Assembly: GCA_020199835.1 (NCBI GenBank)
Contig: JAIVJV010000004.1
Span: 360,342-424,341, forward strand
DNA length: 64,000 nucleotides
Direction: 5' to 3'
From: Acidobacteriota bacterium
GTDB lineage: Bacteria; Acidobacteriota; Blastocatellia; Pyrinomonadales; Pyrinomonadaceae
Shown here: in pieces, positions 8,332-16,496 of the stretch
Numbering within the stretch: position 1 is the first letter of the stretch
Layout of the letters: the number at the start of each line of letters is the position of its first letter
Translations under genes and position numbers: made by a program
Notes under the pieces: generated by a model
What the model was told of the DNA's origin: nothing
What the model saw: the letters and a program-made list of their open reading frames with translations, nothing else
Databases searched by the model: none

Positions 8332-11300
8332 ATGAAATTACGCACTCTATTTTTTGGCCTACTGCTCGCTATTGCTATCCCGGCTGCCGTCGCGGCGCAG
8401 GGAACGCGGTTGCTTCGCCACCCGACGGTTAGCCGTGAACTGGTGGCTTTCGCTTACGCGGGAGATCTGTGGGTAGTCTCGCGAGACGGTGGCCAAGCCC
8501 GCCGCCTCACTTCGACTCCTGGAGCCGAAATGGATCCGTATTTCTCGCCTGACGGTTCTCAGATCGCTTTCAGCGCCACTGTTGCGGGAAACATCGATGT
8601 GTACGTAGTGCCGACTAAAGGTGGTGACGCTAAACGGTTAACGTACCATCCCGGTCCGGACAGAGTCCGCGGCTGGACGCCCGATGGCCGTCGCGTGGTC
8701 TTCGGGTCGGGCCGGACCAGCGCGCCGACAACATACTTCCGGCTTTGGACCATAGGCCTGGACGGCGGTCTGCCCGATGCGCTGCCGATGCCGCGCGCTT
8801 TCAGTGGCGCTTACTCTCCCGATGGCAGCCGCATCGCGCACGAAGAATTTTCGACCGCGTTCATTCCGGCATGGCACGAGGCCAGCTATTGGCGGAACTA
8901 CCGAGGCGGCCGCACGCATCCGATCAGGGTAATGACTCTTGCCGATCATTCCATCGAGAAACTTCCCTGGACCAACAGTAACGACACCGATCCGATGTGG
9001 ATCGGCAACACGATCTACTTCCTCTCTGATCGCAATCGCATCGTCAACCTCTTTGCTTACCGCACGGATACGAAGCAGCTCACTCAGCTTACTCGTCACG
9101 ACGACTTTGACGTGATGAACGCCTCGGCCGGCTCGGACGCGATCGTCTATGAACAGGCGGGCTATGTGCACTTGCTCGATACAAAGACAGGGCAGACGCG
9201 CAGGCTCAACATCGACGTGAACGGTGATCTGCCCTGGGCGCGCCCGCAGTTCAAGAAAGTAGTCAGCATGATCCGTAACTCGGCGCTCTCCCCGACCGGC
9301 GTGCGCGCAGTCTTCGAAGCGCGCGGGGAAATTTTCAGCGTGCCGACGGAAAAAGGCGACTACCGAAATCTCAGCCAGAGCCCGGGCGCGCATGATCGCA
9401 GTCCCGCTTGGTCGCCTGATGGCGCCAAGCTCGCGTGGCTTTCGGACGCCAGCGGAGAGTATCAACTGATGATCGGCGATCCGCTGGGCCTCACGCCGCC
9501 ACGTTCAATTAAGCTGCCCTCCACGGCGTTCTTCTCCGCTACGTCGTGGTCGCCCGACGGCACGCAAATCCTGCTTCAGGATAACCACAAAAATCTTTGG
9601 ATGGTCGATGCGACGAGCGGCCAGGCGACGAGGATCGATACTGACAATTATCCTGATCCGTTTCGCTCGTTCGATGCCACCTGGGCGCCGGATTCGAAGT
9701 GGGTCGCTTATTCGAAGAATTTGCCCAGCCGTTTGCGCGCGATCTTCATCTATTCGTTGGCTGACAAAAAGACCCACCAGATTACTGACGGACTGGCAGA
9801 TTCGATGTCGCCAGCCTTCGATGCCGGTGGCAAATATCTTTACTTCATGGCAAGCACGAATTACGGCCCGAGCACTGGCTGGCTCGAAATGAGTTCGATC
9901 GATCGCCCGGTGCGCCGCGCGATTTACCTTGCGGTCCTGGGCGCGACCGAGCCCTCGCCGTTATTGCCGGAGACTGGAGACGAACCTCCACCACGGCCCA
10001 CACCGGCCGAACCGACGCCACAACCAACGCCCGCTGCGCCTCGGACCGTAAATGTTCGCGTCGACTTCGACGGCATCGGACAACGAATAATTGCCGTTAA
10101 TATTCCTGCTGGTGACTATAGCAATCTCACCGCGGGCGCCGCCGGAAGTTTCTATTACACTGAACCGATTCTTACGACCGCACCTGGACCACCTTCGCTC
10201 CGCTTACAGCGCTACCAGCTCAGTGCGCGTACCGCTGCGCCGTTCCTCGAAGGCATTCGGTCGTACTCGCTCTCGAGCGATAAAAAGAAGCTTCTTTATC
10301 AGGCTGCTGCCGGTGGCGGAACCAGTTGGGGCGTTGTGCCTACTGCTGGACCAGCGCCTGTAAAGGTGGGTGATGGTCCGCTTAACCTGGCGCAGATGGA
10401 AATGCGCATCGACCCCAGGGCTGAGTGGGAACAGATTTTTCGCGAGACCTGGCGCGTTCAGCGCGAGTATTTTTATGATCCGAAATATCACGGCGCTGAT
10501 TGGCAGGCGGTGTTTGAGAAGTATCGTCCTTTGGTAGGCTTCGTCGGCCACCGCGCCGACCTGGCATATCTCATCGCGGTCGTGGGCGGAGAACTGGCGG
10601 TGGGCCACTCGTATCTGCTCGGTACCGGCGACGTTCCGGGTGAAGACGCGGTGTCCGTGGGTTTGTTAGGCGCCGACTTCGAGATTGAGAACGGACGTTA
10701 TCGAATTAAACGCGTGCTCACCGGTGAGAATTGGAATCCCGATCTGCGCGCGCCGCTCAGCTCGCCTGGCATTCAAGTGGCCGAAGGAGATTACTTGCTT
10801 GAGGTAAACGGCCGCGCGCTCGCGCCGCCCACAAATCTCTACAGCCTATTTGAAGGCACCGCTGGACGCCAGACGCTGATCAGGGTGAACAAGACGCCGT
10901 CGCTGGAAGGTTCACGCGTGGTGACTGTGATCCCCGTTGCCAGCGAAGACGCTCTGCGGGCGCGAAAATGGATCGAAGACAATCGTCGTCTGGTTGACAA
11001 GCTTTCCGGTGGACGCCTGGCCTACGTCTGGCTACCCAACACGGCTGGTCCAGGTTACACCGCCTTCACTCGGTACTACTATGCGCAACAGGACAAGGAA
11101 GGCGCGATTATAGATGAGCGTTACAACCAGGGCGGCCAAGTGGCCGACTACATCGTCAGCGAGCTGGATCGAAAACTGATGGGTTTCTTTGCGCAACGCG
11201 ACGGCGAGCCGGCGACTTCGCCCACAGCGGGAATCTGGGGACCCAAGGTGATGATTATCAACGAGTCGGCGGGCTCGGGCGGCGACGCCCTGCCTTACAT

Positions 11301-11631
11301 GTTTCGCCAGCGGAAGCTCGGGCCGCTGGTGGGTACGCGTACCTGGGGCGGGCTCGTCGGCACGCTCGGCTTTCCCCCGACGATCGATGGCGGCGGCATC
11401 ACCGCGCCAAATCTGGCGTTCTACGATCTAGCGGGAAAGTGGTCCGTCGAGAATGAAGGCGTCGCGCCGGACATCGAGGTTGAGTACACACCAGCCGCAG
11501 TGAACAAAGGACACGATCCGCAGCTTGAGCGCGCTGTTCAGGAAGCGATGAAGCTTCTGGAGCAGAACCCAGTGCGGCGCGTGCCGCGGCCCGCGCCGAT
11601 TGATCGCGTTTCCAGACCGCGAACCCAATAA
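8332..11631 (+). CDS. Tricorn-type protease (TolB-like propeller, PDZ, S41 peptidase)
   Basis: The protein has 1099 residues. The ATG at 8332 has GGAG six bases upstream and begins a clear signal peptide (MKLRTLFFGLLLAIAIPAAV); the ATG at 8320 is less likely. PD40/TolB-like propeller repeats (FSPDGSQIAFS, WTPDGRRVVFGSG, WSPDGAKLAWLSD) fill residues about 30-530. A Pro/Thr-rich linker (about 540-575), a second beta region, a core domain (WRVQREYFYDPKYHG), a PDZ domain and a C-terminal S41 peptidase domain follow. The nucleophile Ser lies in ESAGSGGDALPY (about 981) and is followed by GTRTWGGLVGT. Tricorn enzymes degrade peptides of proteasome size. The signal peptide implies action outside the cytoplasm. 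It is the largest member of the hydrolase run. Confidence 0.92.
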   Translation: MKLRTLFFGLLLAIAIPAAVAAQGTRLLRHPTVSRELVAFAYAGDLWVVSRDGGQARRLTSTPGAEMDPYFSPDGSQIAFSATVAGNIDVYVVPTKGGDAKRLTYHPGPDRVRGWTPDGRRVVFGSGRTSAPTTYFRLWTIGLDGGLPDALPMPRAFSGAYSPDGSRIAHEEFSTAFIPAWHEASYWRNYRGGRTHPIRVMTLADHSIEKLPWTNSNDTDPMWIGNTIYFLSDRNRIVNLFAYRTDTKQLTQLTRHDDFDVMNASAGSDAIVYEQAGYVHLLDTKTGQTRRLNIDVNGDLPWARPQFKKVVSMIRNSALSPTGVRAVFEARGEIFSVPTEKGDYRNLSQSPGAHDRSPAWSPDGAKLAWLSDASGEYQLMIGDPLGLTPPRSIKLPSTAFFSATSWSPDGTQILLQDNHKNLWMVDATSGQATRIDTDNYPDPFRSFDATWAPDSKWVAYSKNLPSRLRAIFIYSLADKKTHQITDGLADSMSPAFDAGGKYLYFMASTNYGPSTGWLEMSSIDRPVRRAIYLAVLGATEPSPLLPETGDEPPPRPTPAEPTPQPTPAAPRTVNVRVDFDGIGQRIIAVNIPAGDYSNLTAGAAGSFYYTEPILTTAPGPPSLRLQRYQLSARTAAPFLEGIRSYSLSSDKKKLLYQAAAGGGTSWGVVPTAGPAPVKVGDGPLNLAQMEMRIDPRAEWEQIFRETWRVQREYFYDPKYHGADWQAVFEKYRPLVGFVGHRADLAYLIAVVGGELAVGHSYLLGTGDVPGEDAVSVGLLGADFEIENGRYRIKRVLTGENWNPDLRAPLSSPGIQVAEGDYLLEVNGRALAPPTNLYSLFEGTAGRQTLIRVNKTPSLEGSRVVTVIPVASEDALRARKWIEDNRRLVDKLSGGRLAYVWLPNTAGPGYTAFTRYYYAQQDKEGAIIDERYNQGGQVADYIVSELDRKLMGFFAQRDGEPATSPTAGIWGPKVMIINESAGSGGDALPYMFRQRKLGPLVGTRTWGGLVGTLGFPPTIDGGGITAPNLAFYDLAGKWSVENEGVAPDIEVEYTPAAVNKGHDPQLERAVQEAMKLLEQNPVRRVPRPAPIDRVSRPRTQ

Positions 11632-11651
11632 TTTTACTTGGATCTATTCAT

Positions 11652-12875
11652 ATGAAACGAAACTTCGACTTTCCAGGACGCGCTCAACTCAGGCTTGGCT
11701 TCGTCATTCTTAGCCTGACCGCGATTACTCTGTGCTTCGGCGGAGTCACGAGCGCCCAAACCATCAACATCGACCGGGTTGTTGCCGAGCTTGAACCTGA
11801 GATTCATCGTACCTTGCTCGCGGGAAATATTCCGTCGGCGTCCATCGCTTTAGTCTCCGGCGATCAAGTGATTTGGACAGGCGCTTATGGCCATTCAAAT
11901 CTCTGGGCGCGGACACCGGCGGCGCCGAACACTGTTTATCTAATCGGCTCGACCTTCAAAACGATGTCCTCAGTCGCCCTGCTTCAGCTAATGGAGCAAG
12001 GCAAATTAAAGTTGGACGACCGAGTCAACGATTATTTGAGCGACTTCAAGATTCAAGGCGAGGACCCCCAGAAGCCCGTCACGTTTCGTCATCTGTTGAC
12101 GCACACATCCGGGATGCCGGGTGACTTTGGAGGATTCCCGGTGTGGGGCGACACGGTGCCGCCTTCTCTGGAAGAGTACCTGCGCAAATCGCTGAAAGTA
12201 ACCAAGCCGCCCATGACCTCGGTCACTTATTCGAACATGGCTTACACGCTAATTGGTTACTTGGTCCAGAAGCTCTCCGGTAAGGCGTACAAGCAGTACA
12301 TTCAGGAACATATCTTTACCCCGTTAGAGATGAACAGTACGGCATTCGAGCCGCGACCAGACATGGACGAACGACTTTCGATTCCTTACCGAGTCGACGA
12401 AAAGACTGGCGCCCAGATGGGAGCCGTTCGAGTTAAGGCCTCTGTCTGGCCGGCGGGTCTGGTCTATGGCACGGTGCTCAACCAGGCTAACTGGCTAATT
12501 GTCAATCTCAACGGTGGCAAGTTCAAAGATAAACAGATCATCAGTGAGGCGACGCTTGAGCAGATGTTCACGCGACAACACGACCAATTCAAAGGAAGAA
12601 TCGAAAACATCTGGGGGAATGAAACGGCCGGCTTCGGCTTGACCTGGTGGAGTCAGGTTCGGGAGGGCGATCGTTACTTTGCACATAGCGGCAGTGTTCA
12701 GGGTTACACGGCTTTCCTGCTTGGCAATCGCGATCGCAAACTTGGCTTCGCGATCCTGACTAACGGAAATCGCTCTCATCCGCACCTGTTTAAGTTGGCA
12801 GACCAGGCAATGGATTTGATGAAGAAGCACAGCGCGCCGAAAGCACCGCAGCCTGCGTCTGGCTCAGTTCCATAG
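11652..12875 (+). CDS. Exported beta-lactamase-family serine hydrolase (second copy)
   Basis: The product has 407 residues with a signal peptide ending near GVTSAQ. The catalytic SxxK motif is STFK (about residue 100), YSN is at about 193 in YSNMAYTLIGY, and HSGSVQGY (about 343) supplies the third motif. It belongs to the same broad fold as the gene at 5674 but the two are clearly divergent, so this is not a recent duplication. It starts 20 bases after the tricorn stop, and its stop is 21 bases before the amidohydrolase, which fits co-transcription. The likely role is periplasmic peptide or ester hydrolysis. The ribosome site is weak (TTGGATC). Confidence 0.87.
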   Translation: MKRNFDFPGRAQLRLGFVILSLTAITLCFGGVTSAQTINIDRVVAELEPEIHRTLLAGNIPSASIALVSGDQVIWTGAYGHSNLWARTPAAPNTVYLIGSTFKTMSSVALLQLMEQGKLKLDDRVNDYLSDFKIQGEDPQKPVTFRHLLTHTSGMPGDFGGFPVWGDTVPPSLEEYLRKSLKVTKPPMTSVTYSNMAYTLIGYLVQKLSGKAYKQYIQEHIFTPLEMNSTAFEPRPDMDERLSIPYRVDEKTGAQMGAVRVKASVWPAGLVYGTVLNQANWLIVNLNGGKFKDKQIISEATLEQMFTRQHDQFKGRIENIWGNETAGFGLTWWSQVREGDRYFAHSGSVQGYTAFLLGNRDRKLGFAILTNGNRSHPHLFKLADQAMDLMKKHSAPKAPQPASGSVP

Positions 12876-12896
12876 CGCCCAAAGGGTTGTAGATTC

Positions 12897-14588
12897 ATGA
12901 TAACCAATCTTAAAAAGTTTATAGCGCTGATGCTGATTCTTTCGATATCAGCCACCGTCTTTGCGCAAAGACGCAGCACTGAGACTGCTTCATTCGACAT
13001 CATTATCAAAGGCGGCACTGTGTATGACGGCAGTGGCGGCCGGCCGAGACGAGCAGATGTAGGGATAAAGGGCGACCGCATCGCAGCCGTCGGTAATTTA
13101 AGTCGAGCGAGTTCACCAACAATTATCGATGCCCGGGGCCAGGCGGTAGCACCAGGCTTTATCAACATGCTCTCGCACTCGGAATCGTCCTTGATCGTCG
13201 ATCCGCGATCCCTGAGCGAGCTCAAACAGGGTGTCACTACCCAGATATTCGGCGAGTTTTCCATGGGCCCGCTCAACGATCAGATGAAGCAGCGCATGGG
13301 CCAAACCCGTGGTGATCGAATCGAGTGGACGACGCTGGTTGAATATCTCACCTATCTGGAGAAACGTGGAATTCCGCAAAACGTCGCTTCATTCATTGGC
13401 GCAGGAACCATTCGCGAGCACGTGATCGGTTTGGAAGACAAGCAGCCGACACCTGCGCAACTCGAACAGATGCGCGAACTGGTCCGACGCGAAATGGAAG
13501 CCGGCGCGCTCGGCATTACGACAGCGCTGATTTACCCGCCCGCGTTTTTCGCCAGGACCGAAGAATTGATCGAACTGTGCAAGGTAGCCGCGAAATACAA
13601 GGGCAAGTACACGACGCACATGCGAAGCGAAGGCAATCAACTGATCGAAGCCGTGCAGGAAACTATCCGCATCAGTCGCGAGGCGGGGCTGCCGGTGGAG
13701 ATTTATCACCTCAAAGCATCGGGCGCGGCCAATTGGCCCAAGATGGATCAGGTGTTCACGATGATCCGGAACGCGCGCCGCCAGGGGCTAAAGATCACGG
13801 CCGACATGTACACCTACACGGCGGGCGGGACGGGCCTGGACGCCAGTATGCCGCCATGGGTTTGGGATGGCGGACGCGAAGCCGGCTACAAACGGCTCCA
13901 GGATCCTGATACACGCAGGAAGATTGCCGATGCCATGCGCATCAACTCAAACGACTGGGAAAATCTCTACATGCTCGCAGGCTCGCCGGATCGGCTTTTA
14001 CTCGCCAGTTTCCGCACTGAGGAGTTGAAGCCCCTGATTGGCAAGACTCTCGGTGAAGTTGCGAAGATGCGCGGCAAAGATCCGGTCGAGACAATCATCG
14101 ACCTCGTGCTCGAAGATCGTTCGCGCATCGGCACAATTTATTTTCTGATGAGCGAAGACAACCTGAAGAAGCAGATTCGCCAACCGTGGGTTTCGTTTGG
14201 CTCTGATGCGGCGTCGATTGCGCCGGAAGGTAATGCGCTGAGGTCTTCCGCGCATCCACGAGCTTATGGCAATTTTGCCCGGCTGCTGGGCAAATACGTG
14301 CGCGATGAAAAAGTGATTTCGCTGACTGAGGCGGTGCGGCGGCTCTCAAGCTTACCGGCGACAAATCTCGGGCTCGATCATCGCGGCTTTCTCAAGCCAG
14401 GCATGTTTGCCGATGTGGTCGTGTTCGATCCGCAAACCATTGCTGACCGGTCCACATTTGAAAACCCACACCAATTGTCGGTCGGCGTAAAGGATGTGTT
14501 TGTCAACGGCAAGCACGTACTCAAGGACGGCGAGGTTACGGGTGCAAAACCTGGAAGGGCGCTTTGGGGACCAGGGAAGATTAAGTGA
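12897..14588 (+). CDS. Amidohydrolase of the N-acyl-D-amino-acid deacylase (D-aminoacylase) family, exported
   Basis: The product has 563 residues with a signal peptide (cleavage near ATVFAQ). The family opening IIIKGGTVYDGSGGRPRRAD is followed by the composite beta-sandwich and TIM-barrel. Seen active-site residues are His in TTHMRSEG, His in IYHLKASG and Asp in FGSDAAS. The usual HxH pair in PGFID-x-H-x-H is replaced by PGFINMLSHS, so the first His is Leu, and the usual Cys site reads IFGEFSMGP. This matches a subgroup that probably keeps only one metal. D-aminoacylases remove acyl groups from N-acyl-D-amino acids. Placement behind an N-acylamino-acid racemase-like gene suits that role, but activity of this variant is not proven. 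Confidence 0.85.
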   Translation: MITNLKKFIALMLILSISATVFAQRRSTETASFDIIIKGGTVYDGSGGRPRRADVGIKGDRIAAVGNLSRASSPTIIDARGQAVAPGFINMLSHSESSLIVDPRSLSELKQGVTTQIFGEFSMGPLNDQMKQRMGQTRGDRIEWTTLVEYLTYLEKRGIPQNVASFIGAGTIREHVIGLEDKQPTPAQLEQMRELVRREMEAGALGITTALIYPPAFFARTEELIELCKVAAKYKGKYTTHMRSEGNQLIEAVQETIRISREAGLPVEIYHLKASGAANWPKMDQVFTMIRNARRQGLKITADMYTYTAGGTGLDASMPPWVWDGGREAGYKRLQDPDTRRKIADAMRINSNDWENLYMLAGSPDRLLLASFRTEELKPLIGKTLGEVAKMRGKDPVETIIDLVLEDRSRIGTIYFLMSEDNLKKQIRQPWVSFGSDAASIAPEGNALRSSAHPRAYGNFARLLGKYVRDEKVISLTEAVRRLSSLPATNLGLDHRGFLKPGMFADVVVFDPQTIADRSTFENPHQLSVGVKDVFVNGKHVLKDGEVTGAKPGRALWGPGKIK

Positions 14589-14616
14589 TTGCCGATCACA
14601 AACGAGAAAGGCTCCA

Positions 14617-16479
14617 ATGAAGAAAGCTATAAACTACTTAGGTCTCTCGGTTATCACGCTGATCTTCATCGCAACCTTCGCACCCGTCAGCGCGCAAACT
14701 GAGCCACCGCCTTTCACTCGCAATGACGCAATGATTGCGATGCGAGATGGCGTCCGTCTTAACACGCGCATCTATGCGCCGGCCCGCACGGACGAGCAGT
14801 TTCCTGTTTTGCTTCTGCGGACACCGTATGGCATCGGTAATGCCGCACCGGCTCAGATTGCCGCCACGCTTCCAGAACTAACTGCTGCAGGTTTCATCAT
14901 CGTGCAACAGGACATCCGCGGGCGGTTCAAGTCGGAAGGTCAGTTCGTCATGCTTCGGCAACCGCGAGATTCGAAGGACAAGAACGCCATCGACGAAAGC
15001 ACGGACACTTACGACACGATTGAGTGGCTCCTGAAAAATGTCTCTAACAATAACGGACGAGTTGGGATCGCTGGAACGAGCTATGGTGCGTGGCTATCGG
15101 TGATGGCCATGCTTGATCCACATCCAGCACTCAAAGCGGTTGTACAGCAAGCGTCGCCCGCAGACATGTGGATGGGCGATGACTTTCATCACAACGGCGC
15201 GTTCCGTTTGAGTTACGGTTTTGAGTACGCTTACATGATGGAGTCGTCGAAGGAGATTGCCGATGTTTCCAAAGTTATTGACACGTTTGATACTTACGAG
15301 TGGTATCTGAAACTCGGCTCGCTCGCAAACGTGGAAACAAAGTATTTTCGCGGACAGATCCCAAGCTGGCGCGACTTCGCCACCCGTCCTGATTACGATG
15401 ATTTTTGGAAACGCCAGGCTTTTGCGCCATGGCTGAATCGCGTGACCGTGCCAACGCTGAACGTCGCCGGGTGGTGGGACCAGGAAGACTTTTATGGTCC
15501 GATCAAGATCTATGAATTACTCGAACGACATGACAAGGCAAATCAGAACTTTCTGGTCGTTGGACCATGGAACCATGGTAGCTGGTCGCGGGGCGAAGGC
15601 AGGAAACTGGGCAAGATAGATTTCGGTAGTGCAACTGCGGAACATTATCGGCGCAAGATACTCGTGCCGTTTCTCGCGCACTATCTAAAAGGCAAGGGAA
15701 GCCATGAACTTCCTGAAGCATTGACTTTTAGAACAGGAGCAAACGAGTGGGTCCGGCACAACGCATGGCCGCCGAAACACGACGTTGTCGACCGCAAGCT
15801 ATACTTGCAAAAGGACAGGACGCTTTCCTTCTCCATTCCTCCTGCAACAGACCAGTTGTTCGACAGCTACATTTCCGATCCTGCGAACCCTGTTCCTTAC
15901 CGTCCGCGCCCGATTAAGCTCCGCAGCGGCTGGTCCACGTGGCTGGTCGAAGATCAGCGCTTCGTGGACCATCGACCGGACGTATTTTCGTGGGTGAGCG
16001 AACCGCTAAAAGAAGATGTCGTCGTTTCGGGGAGGATTGTCGCTCATCTATTTGCTTCCACGACAGGAACTGACAGCGACTGGATTGTAAAGTTAATCGA
16101 TGTATATCCGCAGAAGTATGAAGCCGATCCTGAAATGGGGGGCTTCCAACTGATGATCGCCGGCGATGTTTTCCGCGGTCGCTATGTTCACAGTTTTGAG
16201 AAGCCTCAACCGATTCCCGCTAACTCGGTACAGCACTATCAAATTCCGTTTCCGGCCAACGACCACGCCTTCAGGAAAGGACACCGGATCATGGTGCAAG
16301 TGCAGAGCACATGGTTCCCGGTGATCGACCGCAACCCGCAACGATTCGTGCCGAACATTTTTCTTGCGAAAGAGTCGGACTTTCAGCCAGCGACCCAGCG
16401 AGTGTTCCGCTCTGGCAGGCATGCGTCACATATCGCGGTGCCGGTCGTGGGTCAGCACGGGGATAAAGCCAGTAATTGA
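14617..16479 (+). CDS. CocE/NonD-family hydrolase (X-Pro dipeptidyl-peptidase-like), exported
   Basis: From the ATG at 14617 (AGAAAGG upstream) the product has 620 residues. The in-frame extension upstream overlaps the previous gene and lacks signal character, whereas MKKAINYLGLSVITLIFI is a signal peptide. The alpha/beta-hydrolase domain shows DGVRLNTRIYAPA, QDIRGRFKSEG and the nucleophile elbow GTSYGAW (Ser about residue 157). A later VAGWWDQEDFYGP carries the probable acid, and WNHGSW the His. The C-terminal jelly-roll domain (from about 430: SEPLKEDVVVSGRIVAHLFA) is the X-Pro dipeptidyl-peptidase C-terminal type. Relatives include cocaine esterase, glutaryl-7-ACA acylase and alpha-amino-acid ester hydrolases. 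The exact substrate is unknown; amide or ester hydrolysis in the periplasm is likely. Confidence 0.88.
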   Translation: MKKAINYLGLSVITLIFIATFAPVSAQTEPPPFTRNDAMIAMRDGVRLNTRIYAPARTDEQFPVLLLRTPYGIGNAAPAQIAATLPELTAAGFIIVQQDIRGRFKSEGQFVMLRQPRDSKDKNAIDESTDTYDTIEWLLKNVSNNNGRVGIAGTSYGAWLSVMAMLDPHPALKAVVQQASPADMWMGDDFHHNGAFRLSYGFEYAYMMESSKEIADVSKVIDTFDTYEWYLKLGSLANVETKYFRGQIPSWRDFATRPDYDDFWKRQAFAPWLNRVTVPTLNVAGWWDQEDFYGPIKIYELLERHDKANQNFLVVGPWNHGSWSRGEGRKLGKIDFGSATAEHYRRKILVPFLAHYLKGKGSHELPEALTFRTGANEWVRHNAWPPKHDVVDRKLYLQKDRTLSFSIPPATDQLFDSYISDPANPVPYRPRPIKLRSGWSTWLVEDQRFVDHRPDVFSWVSEPLKEDVVVSGRIVAHLFASTTGTDSDWIVKLIDVYPQKYEADPEMGGFQLMIAGDVFRGRYVHSFEKPQPIPANSVQHYQIPFPANDHAFRKGHRIMVQVQSTWFPVIDRNPQRFVPNIFLAKESDFQPATQRVFRSGRHASHIAVPVVGQHGDKASN

Positions 16480-16496
16480 AGGGAACTATTAGGATT

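Noticed and set aside
8638..9465. 275-codon minus-strand frame inside the tricorn gene
   Set aside because: It is an antisense shadow of GC-rich propeller repeats; the plus strand is clearly coding.
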